A DNA stretch of 64,000 nt from Flavobacterium frigidimaris (GCA_900129595.1 FQWG01000015.1:1-64000); one strand, 5' to 3'; shown: positions 17,684 through 27,345, counted from the stretch's first letter. Made by a program: numbers and translations. The notes: generated by a model from the letters alone, not told the origin.

Positions 17684-19273
17684 TTATTCCAACACAATAC
17701 TTCTTTCTATATTGATTTGCTCCAAAAAAGACTCATCATGCGAAACTACAATCAATGTTCCCTGATATTCATTAATCGCTGTTGTTAAAATCTCAACATT
17801 CTGAAGATCCAGATTATTTGTTGGCTCATCTAATATAATCATATCCGGAGATTGATTGTTTATAGTTAAACAGCAAAGCATTAAACGCATTTTTTCGCCG
17901 CCGCTTAAAGCAAGGCAAGGTTTATCCCAATATTCTTTATCAAATAAAAACCGGTTAAGTCTCATTTTTATTTCATGTTCTTTCAGACCGGAAATATTAA
18001 ACGCCTGAGCTTGTTCATAAACATTAAGCGCATTGTTTATCAGCGAATAATCCTGATCGATATAAACAGATTGATTCTCTGCAAGATAAACGGTCCCAGT
18101 TTTTGCTTCTGTTTTTCCGAGTATTATTTTGATTAACGTTGTTTTTCCGGATCCATTAGAACCCTGAACAGCAATTCGTTCTCCGCTAACTATTTCTATA
18201 TCTAAATCTTTTTTCCAGAGCAACTGATCTTTGTAAGCATGATTAATGGCATTTGCCTTAAAGAGTATTTTCCCTTTATGCAAAGCCGAATGATCAAAAC
18301 CAAATTTCATCTGATCGATATCCGGCAAGGCCGAACGCAAATCGCGTAATTCTTTCGAAATACCATCTACTTTTTCAACATGAATACTTTTGAGTTTTGA
18401 AGAACTGTTTTCGGCATTGTTACGCAACGTATTCATCATAATACGGGCAACACCGGACTTTTCCTGTTTCTTTTTACCGCGTGCATCTAATTTTTGCTGT
18501 CTTTCAATCGTTTCCCGTTCTTTTTCCCTGGCTTTTCGCAAAGCTTTTTCCTTATTCTGCAGATCCTGGTTCAAGGCGTTATTTTCGATCTGTTTCTGTT
18601 CGGCATAAAAATCATAATTACCGCCATAAGTTGTAATACCACGTTTACTCATTTCGCAAACCGTCTTTAAAAGATGGAGCAATTTTCGGTCATGGCTCAC
18701 TACAATCAAACTGCAATTGGCAGAAACAATAAAGTTATAAAGCAATTCTCTAGCTGCTTTGTCAAGATGATTACTTGGTTCGTCTAATAAAACAATTTCA
18801 GGTTCATGAATCGAAATTCCGGCCAGAAAAACTTTTGTCTTTTGCCCTCCGCTTAAGGTTTCTATTTTTTGTGTTAAATCTAAATCGTGTAATTCCCAAT
18901 ATTTGAGTGCGTTATTACAACGTTCCTCAATTGTCCAGTCGTCATTTAGAACCGAAAGATTTTCTTCTGTAACATTTCCTTTCAGTATTGCTCCAAGAGC
19001 ATCGATTTTATGATGAACGCGTAATGCTTCACCAATCGTAAAATGATTGTACTGCCCAAAAATCTGAGGAATATAATAAGGTTCAGAACTGACTTTTAGT
19101 TCTCCGTTTGAAGGTTTTAATTCTCCCGCAATAATTTTTAATAATGTTGATTTTCCAACGCCGTTATGGCCAATTAGTGCTATTTTTTCGTGATTGTTTA
19201 CTGTAAAACTAATATTGTCAAACAATACATCACTGTTCTCGTGTTTATATGAAATGTTTTGTAGAATAAGCAT
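17684..19273 (-). CDS. ABC-F type ATPase (two ATP-binding domains, no membrane part)
   Basis: 529 residues with two ABC modules. The first has Walker A GHNGVGKST (35-43), signature LSGGQ (140-144) and Walker B VLLDEPSNHLD. The second has GSNGSGKTT (371-379), LSGGEKMRL and IILDEPTNNLD. A charged linker (about 230-300, EKALRKAREKERETIERQQ) joins them. This is the architecture of ribosome-acting ABC-F proteins (translation factors such as EttA and Uup, and antibiotic-resistance factors such as Vga and Msr). No membrane partner gene is nearby. Whether it is a housekeeping or a ribosome-protection protein cannot be told from the sequence. Confidence 0.9.
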   Translation of the reverse strand: MLILQNISYKHENSDVLFDNISFTVNNHEKIALIGHNGVGKSTLLKIIAGELKPSNGELKVSSEPYYIPQIFGQYNHFTIGEALRVHHKIDALGAILKGNVTEENLSVLNDDWTIEERCNNALKYWELHDLDLTQKIETLSGGQKTKVFLAGISIHEPEIVLLDEPSNHLDKAARELLYNFIVSANCSLIVVSHDRKLLHLLKTVCEMSKRGITTYGGNYDFYAEQKQIENNALNQDLQNKEKALRKAREKERETIERQQKLDARGKKKQEKSGVARIMMNTLRNNAENSSSKLKSIHVEKVDGISKELRDLRSALPDIDQMKFGFDHSALHKGKILFKANAINHAYKDQLLWKKDLDIEIVSGERIAVQGSNGSGKTTLIKIILGKTEAKTGTVYLAENQSVYIDQDYSLINNALNVYEQAQAFNISGLKEHEIKMRLNRFLFDKEYWDKPCLALSGGEKMRLMLCCLTINNQSPDMIILDEPTNNLDLQNVEILTTAINEYQGTLIVVSHDESFLEQINIERSIVLE

Positions 19274-19300
19274 AATTTCTTTCTCTATAAATGAATAAAT

Positions 19301-19327
19301 AGAGTAACCACGATTGTAGTTTACTCT
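19301..19327 (-). promoter_or_regulatory. Hairpin in the leader of the ABC-F gene
   Basis: AGAGTAA and TTACTCT pair around a 13-base loop, 28 to 54 bases upstream of the start codon. Resistance-type ABC-F genes often have attenuating leaders. Here only a simple hairpin is visible and no leader ORF was found. Confidence 0.3.
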
Positions 19328-19384
19328 CTAAATTGCCTGAAAGAAATTAATTTTCACATAAATTATTGCTATTACTTAAGACTG

Positions 19385-19392
19385 CAAATATA
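19385..19392 (-). promoter_or_regulatory. Candidate -7 box (TATATTTG, minus strand)
   Basis: Perfect TAnnTTTG match on the minus strand, about 112 bases upstream of the ABC-F start, giving a leader of about 105 bases. The -33 element is not obvious. Confidence 0.35.
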
Positions 19393-19417
19393 CGATTGTG
19401 TTTTAACTTATAAAAAA

Positions 19418-19447
19418 AACCACATTGTATTTTAGTACACTGTGGTT
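19418..19447 (-). terminator. Intrinsic terminator
   Basis: AACCACA (19418-19424) pairs with TGTGGTT (19441-19447), with extra pairing inside and an A8 run to the left. It lies just beyond the stop of the lipoprotein gene ending at 19474. Confidence 0.7.
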
Positions 19448-19473
19448 AATTTGGTTGATGCGTAAATTGTATA

Positions 19474-19842
19474 CTATATTTTTTTGAGTGTAATTTTCAT
19501 TTCTTTACTGTCTAATATCAGCTGATCATCTGTTATAGTACTTTCACAAGGATATGGGGTTCCTGTTTCATCTTTTATCACTAAGCTTTTACCACCTTTT
19601 GTCAATGCAAAAGTTCCATTATTTATTTCATTTTGCAAATAGCCTGTTACATGTCCATCTTCTGTAAAAGTCAGCGTTCCGTTAGTCAGGATCACATTTT
19701 TTAAAGAATCAGAAAGAGGTATTTTAGGTTCAACAGCCGTAATTTTCCAGGAGTTTACCAGTTTATTTCGACCTTTGTGACAAGAAACCATTAATACTGT
19801 CAATAATACCATTCCGAACATAAATAAGTTAGATTTTTTCAT
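19474..19842 (-). CDS. Small lipoprotein, lipocalin-like
   Basis: 122 residues from the ATG at 19842, preferred over 19866 because it places the lipoprotein signal directly at the N-terminus. The signal ends VLMVSC (Cys21). The mature part (NSWKITAVEP, GTLTFTEDGHVTGYLQNEINNGTFALTKGGKSLVIKD, STITDDQLIL) has the alternating strands of small lipocalin-like domains common in this phylum. The ligand and role are unknown. It is transcribed alone. Confidence 0.65.
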   Translation of the reverse strand: MKKSNLFMFGMVLLTVLMVSCHKGRNKLVNSWKITAVEPKIPLSDSLKNVILTNGTLTFTEDGHVTGYLQNEINNGTFALTKGGKSLVIKDETGTPYPCESTITDDQLILDSKEMKITLKKI

Positions 19843-19866
19843 GATTTTGTGATTAAAGTTAGACAA

Positions 19867-20285
19867 CAGAAAAATACAAAAATATTTTTAATTAAAAACC
19901 TAAATATCAAATATTTACAAACGAATCAATAATTAAACCCGTAAACTTGTGTTTTTTATTAGCAATTTTAAGCTTTTGATTGTGTGGAGATTAAGAAATA
20001 ACCACAAAATCAGGAAAGTTCTGGAGTCAAGTGTTTAGATTGAAAAAAATTAACAGTGAAGAACATTAAGAAGTTTAATTTAAGATTTAATTCCTATATC
20101 CACGGCAACGGAGAAAAGCATTGCCTGTAAATCATAGTTTTTGAAATTTGGAATTTTAATAATTTACAATTCTTTTTTTTTCTGCGTCAAACCAGTTCAA
20201 TCCGCCAAATCCGTGGGCACATAAAACACACTACAGAAAAAAACTTTGTTCCTTTGTCACTTTGAGCCTTTGAACCTAAAAAAAA
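19867..20285. other. Intergenic region with degenerate interspersed repeats
   Basis: 419 bases without a gene. The right half holds stretches such as TCCGCCAAATCCGTGGGCAC and CTTTGTTCCTTTGTCACTTT. These are low-complexity repeated phrases; a related CACGGATTTCACGGATT phrase lies near 23630 and ATCCGTTTCATCCGCG near 29520. No ORF, promoter or hairpin was identified with confidence. Confidence 0.5.
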
Positions 20286-21227
20286 CTATTTCAGCGTCAA
20301 AGCCCCCAAAATCTCTTCGTACATAAAAGGGCCGCCCGGATATTTAGCAGTATAATCAAGATTCATCCAGACCTGACCACGTTCATCGATATGATAGTGT
20401 ATCTGTTTGCCATAACTTTCTTTTACAAAAAGTACATTTTTGATCAAATAATTCACCTTTTCCAGATCAATCAAAGAACCAATCAAAATTTCAGGATAAA
20501 TGTGCCCTTTTGTATGAATCAATCTTGGAGTTCCGCCAATAGACCGAACTGCAGCCGCCATCAAAATAGAATGATCGTCGCAATCACCTGAAAAATACTC
20601 TAAGGATTCACTGGCTGTAGCAATATAATCACCTTCTTTGGGATCGTTTACATAATTCCAACGGCTGTTAATCTCCTTAAAAACCGCAAAACACTGAATA
20701 ATGGTTCTGTAATCAGAATATCCTTTTATACCTTTAAAATGCTTTGTTGTAGCCATAATGGCAAAATTCCGAACCTTTGGATTCTGGTATTCAATCGCAT
20801 TTATAATTTTTGATTTATTAGGAAATGGAAGCAATTTTGCCACAATAATATCTTGCGGAAAAGGATTGTCAGACATGGTATAAATCATCGAATTATAATC
20901 TTCTGAGATCTCACTAAAACCATAATTTCCAATTACAGTTCCGTAAACAAGAACCAGTAAATAAACTGCAATACACAAAATGATGATCGTGCGCAGATAC
21001 ATTAACAGAAAAAAAATAGCAGCAAAAACAAATAGAAAGATAAATACACGATCTAAATTAAAAGACCATTCTAAATCAATTAAATTTTGATGCAGTATGA
21101 TAAAAATCGGAATCGTAATCAAAAGACTCAACAGCATAATAATAATCCTGTCCCAGGGTGATTTCACCTGTAATTTGGATTTTAATTGCGGAAAGTCAAT
21201 TTTAGGAAAATTTATCATAAGAATCAA
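20286..21227 (-). CDS. Membrane protein with transglutaminase-like domain
   Basis: 313 residues. Two or three membrane helices lie between residues 28 and 98, with the catalytic-type domain after them. The transglutaminase-like core shows Cys216 in FSGDCDDHSILMAAAVRSIGG and His242 in HTKGHIYPEILIG, followed by an Asp candidate in MNLDYTAKYPGGP. Such domains act as cysteine proteases or peptide ligases. The real start could be Met1 or Met4. The gene begins nine bases after the stop of the substrate-binding-like protein gene upstream, so the two are probably co-expressed. Confidence 0.7.
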   Translation of the reverse strand: MILMINFPKIDFPQLKSKLQVKSPWDRIIIMLLSLLITIPIFIILHQNLIDLEWSFNLDRVFIFLFVFAAIFFLLMYLRTIIILCIAVYLLVLVYGTVIGNYGFSEISEDYNSMIYTMSDNPFPQDIIVAKLLPFPNKSKIINAIEYQNPKVRNFAIMATTKHFKGIKGYSDYRTIIQCFAVFKEINSRWNYVNDPKEGDYIATASESLEYFSGDCDDHSILMAAAVRSIGGTPRLIHTKGHIYPEILIGSLIDLEKVNYLIKNVLFVKESYGKQIHYHIDERGQVWMNLDYTAKYPGGPFMYEEILGALTLK

Positions 21228-21236
21228 AAGCAGTAT

Positions 21237-22088
21237 TTACAGCGCTTTTACAGTTTCAACAAAAGTACTTTTTTTATCAATAATTCCCAGATCAAATAAC
21301 TGATTTTGAATTTTAATAAATGCTTTTTCGCTCAAATTCTTTTGAGACCACTGTGTAAGCTTCAGCCACTCCTGAATATCTTCAATTTTTTGATTGAAAA
21401 GTTCTGACAATGTTTTATCTATATTAGGAATCCGGGTAAAATCATGTGTTGTTTTATTTATGATTTCAAGTATTTTTTCAACAACTTTCGGATTCTTTTT
21501 CAGGAATTCGTCACGCACCGTAATCACAAATGACGGCCATGGAGTAGGGCAGTCGCCAACTCGCCTGAAAATACCCTGATCAACAAGTGGTTTTGTCATA
21601 AAACGCTCCCACATAAAGTAATCTGCAGTTCCTTTGGTCAAAGCTTCAACAGCACCGTCTATAGTATTGATGATTTCAAATTGCAGATTGTCCGTTTTCC
21701 AGCCATTTTCATGAGCATTAACATACGCCATTAGCTGAGATCCTGAACCAATTCTCGAAATCGCTACTTTTTTATCCTTAAGATCCTCCACAGTTTGAAA
21801 ATCTGATTTTGCAGCAACATGAATTCCCCAGATCAAAGGTGATTGCACATAAATCTGAACAATTTTACTAGGATTCCCGGCAACAATATCTTTTACAATT
21901 CCTTCGGTTAAAATTACAGCGATATCCGCTTCGCCGTCACGGAGCATCTGACACATTTTACCTGTGCCTTCAGGAATATTATTCCATTGCAAATCAATGT
22001 TTTCAGCTTCAAATTCACCATTCTCGATACAGAGATGCCATGGCAAATTGAAGTGTTCCGGAACACCTACAATTTTTACAGTTTTCAT
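21237..22088 (-). CDS. Periplasmic-binding-protein-fold protein (NMT1/SsuA-like) without signal peptide
   Basis: 283 residues that resemble ABC-transporter substrate-binding proteins of the NMT1/THI5 type. Supporting segments are KIVGVPEHFNLPWHLCIENGEF, LRDGEADIAVILTEGIVKDIVAGNP, KVAISRIGSGSQLMAYVNA and PWPSFVITVRDEFLKKNP. The frame starts directly with the first beta strand (MKTVKIVGV), so no signal peptide or lipobox is present. No permease or ATPase genes adjoin it. A cytoplasmic ligand-binding or enzymatic role, as in THI5-like proteins, is therefore possible. Confidence 0.75.
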   Translation of the reverse strand: MKTVKIVGVPEHFNLPWHLCIENGEFEAENIDLQWNNIPEGTGKMCQMLRDGEADIAVILTEGIVKDIVAGNPSKIVQIYVQSPLIWGIHVAAKSDFQTVEDLKDKKVAISRIGSGSQLMAYVNAHENGWKTDNLQFEIINTIDGAVEALTKGTADYFMWERFMTKPLVDQGIFRRVGDCPTPWPSFVITVRDEFLKKNPKVVEKILEIINKTTHDFTRIPNIDKTLSELFNQKIEDIQEWLKLTQWSQKNLSEKAFIKIQNQLFDLGIIDKKSTFVETVKAL

Positions 22089-22172
22089 TTTTTAGTTAAG
22101 TTTAAGTTTGGTAAGCGTATTCTAAGTTTAGTTTTTTTTTAAAATTATCTTATTCTCAAATTGACATAGTAT

Positions 22173-22649
22173 CTAATTTTTCAATAAATCGGTTCTGTGT
22201 TTTTCAGAAAGACATGGTTCTGCAAATTCAATTATTGAATTGGATTCATATTCATCCAATAGACTTTTTACAATCAGATAATCTACACTTTTGGTTACTT
22301 CAACAGCAAAAAAAGTATCATTTAAGCTTTCTGATATACAATTGACAGTTTTTAATTTCTCTACAATTATTTCCTTGTCGAATTCTTTTTCCAAAACCAA
22401 AATCTGAAGAATCGAATTCCCGGAACTTTCTATTGTTTCTTTATGCATCAGGAACTTTTCATTCTCGTCATATTCGGCACGGAAAATATCATCGGTCGCA
22501 ATCAAAGGCCCAAAAAACGGAATGTTATCCAATTTGAAATATCCTTTCTCCAAATCAACAATTTCTGCCCACATTGTTTCTGAAACAATCTCTTCTAAGT
22601 AGGTACTGTAATATTTAAATACTATTTTTTTATGTGTGTCTTCTGCCAT
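22173..22649 (-). CDS. DUF4265 domain protein
   Basis: 158 residues. EETMWAEIVDLEKGYFKLDNIPFFGPLIATDDIFRAEYDE-type sequence (residues about 23-62) is the signature of DUF4265. The rest is an alpha/beta domain with no catalytic motif. It is cytoplasmic and of unknown function. It lies 40 bases downstream of the nucleoside phosphorylase gene on the same strand. Confidence 0.75.
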   Translation of the reverse strand: MAEDTHKKIVFKYYSTYLEEIVSETMWAEIVDLEKGYFKLDNIPFFGPLIATDDIFRAEYDENEKFLMHKETIESSGNSILQILVLEKEFDKEIIVEKLKTVNCISESLNDTFFAVEVTKSVDYLIVKSLLDEYESNSIIEFAEPCLSEKHRTDLLKN

Positions 22650-22689
22650 CTTTTAAATTATCTCATTTTCTAATTGACTAATTCGCTAA

Positions 22690-23559
22690 TTATTGCTGAG
22701 CCAGTTTATTCAACGTGTACGTAATCAATTCATCAACAGCTTTATAAGGATCTTCACTAAAAGTTCCGGATGCACGATTGGCAATAATAGCATTCAATGA
22801 CAATGCATTATGACCTAAAAGCGCTGAAAGCCCATAAATAGCAGCAGTTTCCATCTCTAAGTTAGTAATTCTTTCGTCATTAAAACTAAAATTATCCATT
22901 TTACTGTTTAATTCTGAATCCTGAATATTCAAACGCAAAACACGCCCTTGCGGTCCATAAAAACCTCCCGCAGTCGCAGTAATTCCTTTGAATATTTTAC
23001 CTGATTCTATTATTTTTTCTAATTCCTCAGAACATGCAATTGCATAAGGTCTTCCTTTTCTAATATCCCAATTGGTATGGTTGATAAAAGCATCTTCAAT
23101 TGCAGCATTCGCCACTTCATCGATCAGATAAGAGCGAAGCATATTGTCTAATCCCAATCCAAATTTAGACATTACAAAACTATCTACAGGAATATCTTTT
23201 TGCAAAGACCCTGAAGTTCCAATTCTGATAATGTTTAGTGAAGTAAGCTCTTCTTTGGGCTGACGGGTTTTTAAATCAATATTTACCAAAGCATCCAATT
23301 CATTTACTACAATATCAATATTGTCAGGACCAATTCCGGTCGACATTACAGATATTCTTTTGCCTTTATAAATTCCCGTTTGGGTTTTAAATTCTCTTTT
23401 TTGAGTCGAATATTCAATTGAATCAAAAAACTGAGTGATTTTCTCGACTCTGTTTTGGTCTCCAACAAAAATTATATCGTTTGCTATATGCTCAGGCAAA
23501 AGGTTTAAGTGATAAACGCTTCCGTCCGGATTAAGTATTAATTCTGAATTTTGTATCAT
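22690..23559 (-). CDS. Nucleoside phosphorylase (uridine phosphorylase-like)
   Basis: 289 residues of the PNP/UDP family. IFVGDQNRVEKIT corresponds to the phosphate-binding GDPxR loop near the N-terminus. Other family segments are STGIGPDNIDIVVNEL, IRIGTSGSLQKDIPVDSFV and the ribose-binding NLEMETAAIYGLSALLGH. It should split a nucleoside with phosphate into base and ribose-1-phosphate. Overall it fits the uridine-phosphorylase-like branch found in Bacteroidota, but the base specificity is an inference. Confidence 0.82.
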   Translation of the reverse strand: MIQNSELILNPDGSVYHLNLLPEHIANDIIFVGDQNRVEKITQFFDSIEYSTQKREFKTQTGIYKGKRISVMSTGIGPDNIDIVVNELDALVNIDLKTRQPKEELTSLNIIRIGTSGSLQKDIPVDSFVMSKFGLGLDNMLRSYLIDEVANAAIEDAFINHTNWDIRKGRPYAIACSEELEKIIESGKIFKGITATAGGFYGPQGRVLRLNIQDSELNSKMDNFSFNDERITNLEMETAAIYGLSALLGHNALSLNAIIANRASGTFSEDPYKAVDELITYTLNKLAQQ

Positions 23560-23783
23560 TTTTTTTAAGGTTCTAAGTTACTGAGTGACTAAGGTTCTGA
23601 AGTTTTCTTTAGTGTGCAAACTTTTTTTGCCCACGGATTTCACGGATTGTCACAGATTTTTTTTAAAATATTTTTTCTAAAGCTTCTTTTTTTAATTTTA
23701 AAATCATGAAAATAAAATATTTAAAGTCCAAAGTTTTGCGTTCTTTGCTGTTAATTTTTTTATCCTTATTCAATCTAAAATTA

Positions 23784-24116
23784 TTATCCCCCAACACGTT
23801 TCGTTTTAAATCCCTTTACTTTAAGAATTTCCATTATTTTATCACGATAATCTCCCTGAATGATGATGGATGCATCTTTAAAAGTTCCGCCAACACTTAG
23901 TTTGGTTTTAATTTCCTTAGCCAGAATTTTAAAATCCTCGTCGGATCCTTCGTAACCTTCGATAATAGTAGTTGCTTTTCCTTTTCGTTTTTCGAATTTA
24001 CAAATCATAGGCTCTTTTTGAATAAAAAGCACATGATCCTGCTCCTGAACCACTTCTGGTTCGTTTGATTCGATATGATCCGGAAATAAATTTTTTAATT
24101 GATCTTGTAAGTCCAT
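23784..24116 (-). CDS. SUI1/eIF1-type translation factor (YciH-like)
   Basis: 110 residues. The C-terminal 70 (KRKGKATTIIEGYEGSDEDF, LKTKLSVGGTFKDASIIIQGD-type segment, KIMEILKVKGFKTKRVGG) is the SUI1 fold, with the conserved KLSVGGT turn as in YciH and eIF1. The N-terminal 40 residues are acidic and likely flexible. In bacteria this factor is thought to affect start-site fidelity. Confidence 0.85.
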   Translation of the reverse strand: MDLQDQLKNLFPDHIESNEPEVVQEQDHVLFIQKEPMICKFEKRKGKATTIIEGYEGSDEDFKILAKEIKTKLSVGGTFKDASIIIQGDYRDKIMEILKVKGFKTKRVGG

Positions 24117-24227
24117 AAATTTTTATGCTAAAAAATAAATTCCAACTATTTAATGTGATTAAAAATTAAATTCCAAATCCCAATCTGAATTGGAATTTGG
24201 AATTTTAATATTGAAATTTATTTAAGT

Positions 24228-25178
24228 TTATTTTTTAATCAAACCTAAATCTACTAAACGTTCGTACAAATAATCTCCCGCAGTAATGTCTTCAAATTTC
24301 TTAGGATTTTCAGCATCGATACAGTTTTCTAAACAATCCAGACGCATATCGCTTACAGGATGCATAAAAAACGGAATAGAGTAGCGTGAAGTTCCCCATA
24401 ATTCTCTTGGCGGGTTTACCACCTGATGAATCGTCGATTTTAGCTTGTTATTCGTATGTCTTGACAACATATCTCCCACATTAATCACCAATTGATCGTC
24501 TTCTGCGATAGCATCAATCCATTCGCCATCGTGATTCTGAACTTGTAATCCTTTACCCTGAGCGCCCATCAAAAGTGTAATCAGGTTAATGTCACCGTGA
24601 GCTGCTGCGCGAATCGCATTTTCCGGCTCAGAAGTAATAGGCGGGTAATGAATTGGCCTTAAAATAGAGTTTCCTTCATGAGCATACTGGTCAAAATAAA
24701 ATTCATCTAAACCTAAATGCAAAGCCAGGGCTCTTAACACATAAACACCCGTTTTTTCAAGCATTTGGTACGCCTCTTTACCCACAGCATTAAAACGCGG
24801 TAACTCTGCCACTTCTACATTATCCGGATATTCCGAAGCATACTTAGAAGCCGCATCAACATACTGGCCAAAATGCCAGAATTCTTTTAAATCTCCCTCT
24901 TTGCGTCCTTTAGCATGTTCTTTTCCAAAAGAAACATAACCTCTTTGTCCGCCAATTCCGGGAATCTCATAATTATGCTTAGTTTCTACTGGCAAAGCGA
25001 AAAATTTTCTAATTTCGCTATAAAGCTCGTCTACTAACTGGTCGTCTAAAAAGTGACCTTTTAGGGCTACGAAGCCAATGTTTTCAAATGCACTGCCGAT
25101 TTCATTTACAAATTTTTGTTTACGTTTCGGGTCGTCCGAAAGGAAATCACGTAAGTCTACACTAGGAATGTTTTGCAT
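24228..25178 (-). CDS. 2-oxoglutarate/Fe(II)-dependent oxygenase, isopenicillin N synthase family
   Basis: 316 residues. An N-terminal DIOX_N domain (VDLRDFL, IGFVALKGH) is followed by the double-stranded beta-helix core. The iron triad is His194 and Asp196 (AAHGDINLITLL) plus His251 (STIHQVV). RYSIPFF at 265-271 gives the R-x-S cosubstrate motif. The family performs hydroxylation, desaturation or ring closure. No biosynthetic cluster surrounds it, so the substrate is open. It is divergent from the E1 dehydrogenase gene across 172 bases. Confidence 0.85.
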   Translation of the reverse strand: MQNIPSVDLRDFLSDDPKRKQKFVNEIGSAFENIGFVALKGHFLDDQLVDELYSEIRKFFALPVETKHNYEIPGIGGQRGYVSFGKEHAKGRKEGDLKEFWHFGQYVDAASKYASEYPDNVEVAELPRFNAVGKEAYQMLEKTGVYVLRALALHLGLDEFYFDQYAHEGNSILRPIHYPPITSEPENAIRAAAHGDINLITLLMGAQGKGLQVQNHDGEWIDAIAEDDQLVINVGDMLSRHTNNKLKSTIHQVVNPPRELWGTSRYSIPFFMHPVSDMRLDCLENCIDAENPKKFEDITAGDYLYERLVDLGLIKK

Positions 25179-25320
25179 ACTTTACATTTTTATTTAAAGA
25201 ATGAAAGGGGTATAAAGGCCTTTCATTAACAAAGGTAGAGAATATTTTAGATTTGAATTTTAAAAGTTATATTAAAATTAAAAAATTATAACAAAAATTA
25301 ATAAAATTGTTATAATTTTC

Positions 25321-25328
25321 TATATTTG
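25321..25328 (+). promoter_or_regulatory. Candidate -7 box (TATATTTG)
   Basis: Perfect TAnnTTTG match 22 bases before the start codon of the E1 alpha/beta fusion gene, implying a very short 5' leader. Confidence 0.45.
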
Positions 25329-25350
25329 AAACACTAAAACAACGACCCAA

Positions 25351-27327
25351 ATGATCTTCTACAGACAAAACCTTACTGATGCTCAATTATTAGACTTATA
25401 TAAAAAAATACTGAAACCTCGTTTGATCGAAGAAAAGATGCTGATCTTGATTCGGCAGGGAAAAGTATCTAAATGGTTTTCCGGAATCGGGCAGGAGGCA
25501 ATAGCAGTAGGAGTTACAGCTATTTTGGATGAATCTGAATATGTATTGCCAATGCACAGAAACCTGGGCGTTTTTACTACCAGAAACATTCCTTTGCACC
25601 GTTTGTTCTCGCAATGGCAGGGTAAAGCAAATGGCTTTACGAAGGGCAGGGACAGAAGCTTTCATTTTGGGACACAAGAATATAAAATTATCGGAATGAT
25701 ATCGCATTTGGGTCCGCAATTAGGGATTGCAGACGGAATAGCATTGGCAGATAAACTTCAGAAAAACAAAAAAATTACCGCTGTTTTTACGGGAGAAGGC
25801 GCCACAAGCGAAGGCGATTTTCATGAAGCCCTAAATATTGCTGCCGTTTGGAAATTGCCTGTAATGTTTGTCATCGAAAACAATGGTTACGGACTTTCGA
25901 CTCCTACAAATGAGCAATATGCCTGCGAAAACTTAGCCGATAAAGGAGTAGGCTACGGGATTGATAGCTATATCATTGACGGCAATAATATCCTCGAAGT
26001 TTACAATAAATTATCTCAGTTAAAAAAGCATATGCAGGAAGATCCGCATCCCGTTTTATTAGAGTTTAAAACTTTTAGAATGCGCGGCCATGAAGAGGCG
26101 AGCGGTACCAAATATGTTCCGCAGGAATTAATGGACGAATGGGCAGCCAAAGATCCTGTGACCAATTATAGAGATTATTTAACTGAAATTGGTGTGCTTA
26201 CCGCTGAATATGACGAACAATTGCACGCCGAAATCAAGCAGGAAATCGACGAAAATTTAGCCATTGCAAACGCAGAATCCGAAATTATTCCAACTTATAG
26301 CGGAGAATTAGATGATGTTTACAAACCTTATCAATATGAAGAAGTTAGTCCTTCTTCAGAAATAAAAAATGTCCGTTTTATTGATGCTATTAGAAACAGT
26401 TTAGAGCAATCGATGTTGCGCCACAATAATCTGGTCATTATGGGGCAGGATATTGCTGAATATGGAGGAGCTTTTAAAATCACAGATGGCTTTGTTGAGT
26501 TGTTTGGAAAAGGTCGGGTACGGAACACTCCAATTTGCGAAAGCGCCGTAGTTTCTGCCGGAATGGGATTGTCTATAAACGGTTATAAAGCGATTGTCGA
26601 AATGCAGTTTGCCGATTTTGTTTCTACAGGATTCAACCCAATTGTCAATTTATTGGCCAAATCGCATTATCGCTGGAGCGAAAAAGCTGATGTTGTGGTT
26701 CGTATGCCTTGTGGCGGCGGAACTCAGGCGGGACCATTTCACTCACAGACTAATGAAGCCTGGTTTACGAAAACTCCGGGATTAAAAGTCGTTTATCCCG
26801 CTTTTCCGTATGATGCAAAAGGGTTATTGAATAGTTCTATAAATGACCCAAATCCGGTTTTATTTTTCGAACACAAACAATTGTATCGAAGCGTTTATCA
26901 GGATATTCCGGTTGATTATTACACCATTCCGTTAGGAAAAGCAGCTTTACTGAAAGAAGGAAATCAGGTCACCATTATTGCTTTTGGAGCTCCTGTACAT
27001 TGGGCATTAGACACTTTAGCTAATAATCCCGACATCAAAGCTGACCTCATTGATTTAAGAACATTACAGCCTTTGGATACCGAAACTATCTTTGCTTCTG
27101 TAAAAAAGACCGGAAAAGTGATTATTTACCAGGAGGATACTTTGTTTGGCGGAATTGCAAGTGATATTTCTGCTTTAATCATGGAAGAATGTTTTGAATA
27201 TCTCGATGCTCCCGTAAAAAGAGTAGCCAGTTTAGATTCTCCAATTCCGTTTACAAAAGCACTGGAAGATCAGTTTTTACCTAAAAACCGCTTTGAGGAA
27301 GTTTTATCTGATTTATTGAAATATTGA
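25351..27327 (+). CDS. Branched-chain 2-oxoacid (or pyruvate-type) dehydrogenase E1, alpha-beta fusion
   Basis: 658 residues. Residues about 1-320 are an E1 alpha subunit, with the thiamine-diphosphate motif GEGATSEGDFHEALN ending in IENNGYG. Residues about 345-658 are an E1 beta subunit (MGQDIAEYGGAFKITDGF, GGGTQAGPFHSQTNEAWF, DLRTLQPLDTETI). Both halves are complete, so one chain can form the active site. It decarboxylates a 2-oxoacid and passes the acyl group to an E2 lipoyl enzyme, which is not encoded here. Fused E1 proteins of this kind are common in Bacteroidota and are usually assigned to branched-chain 2-oxoacids. Confidence 0.88.
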   Translation: MIFYRQNLTDAQLLDLYKKILKPRLIEEKMLILIRQGKVSKWFSGIGQEAIAVGVTAILDESEYVLPMHRNLGVFTTRNIPLHRLFSQWQGKANGFTKGRDRSFHFGTQEYKIIGMISHLGPQLGIADGIALADKLQKNKKITAVFTGEGATSEGDFHEALNIAAVWKLPVMFVIENNGYGLSTPTNEQYACENLADKGVGYGIDSYIIDGNNILEVYNKLSQLKKHMQEDPHPVLLEFKTFRMRGHEEASGTKYVPQELMDEWAAKDPVTNYRDYLTEIGVLTAEYDEQLHAEIKQEIDENLAIANAESEIIPTYSGELDDVYKPYQYEEVSPSSEIKNVRFIDAIRNSLEQSMLRHNNLVIMGQDIAEYGGAFKITDGFVELFGKGRVRNTPICESAVVSAGMGLSINGYKAIVEMQFADFVSTGFNPIVNLLAKSHYRWSEKADVVVRMPCGGGTQAGPFHSQTNEAWFTKTPGLKVVYPAFPYDAKGLLNSSINDPNPVLFFEHKQLYRSVYQDIPVDYYTIPLGKAALLKEGNQVTIIAFGAPVHWALDTLANNPDIKADLIDLRTLQPLDTETIFASVKKTGKVIIYQEDTLFGGIASDISALIMEECFEYLDAPVKRVASLDSPIPFTKALEDQFLPKNRFEEVLSDLLKY

Positions 27328-27345
27328 TTACAAATAGCAAATAGT

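Noticed and set aside
23706..23900. Plus-strand ORF overlapping the SUI1 gene
   Set aside because: It is antisense to a well-recognised gene and has a biased hydrophobic composition. Treated as a shadow.
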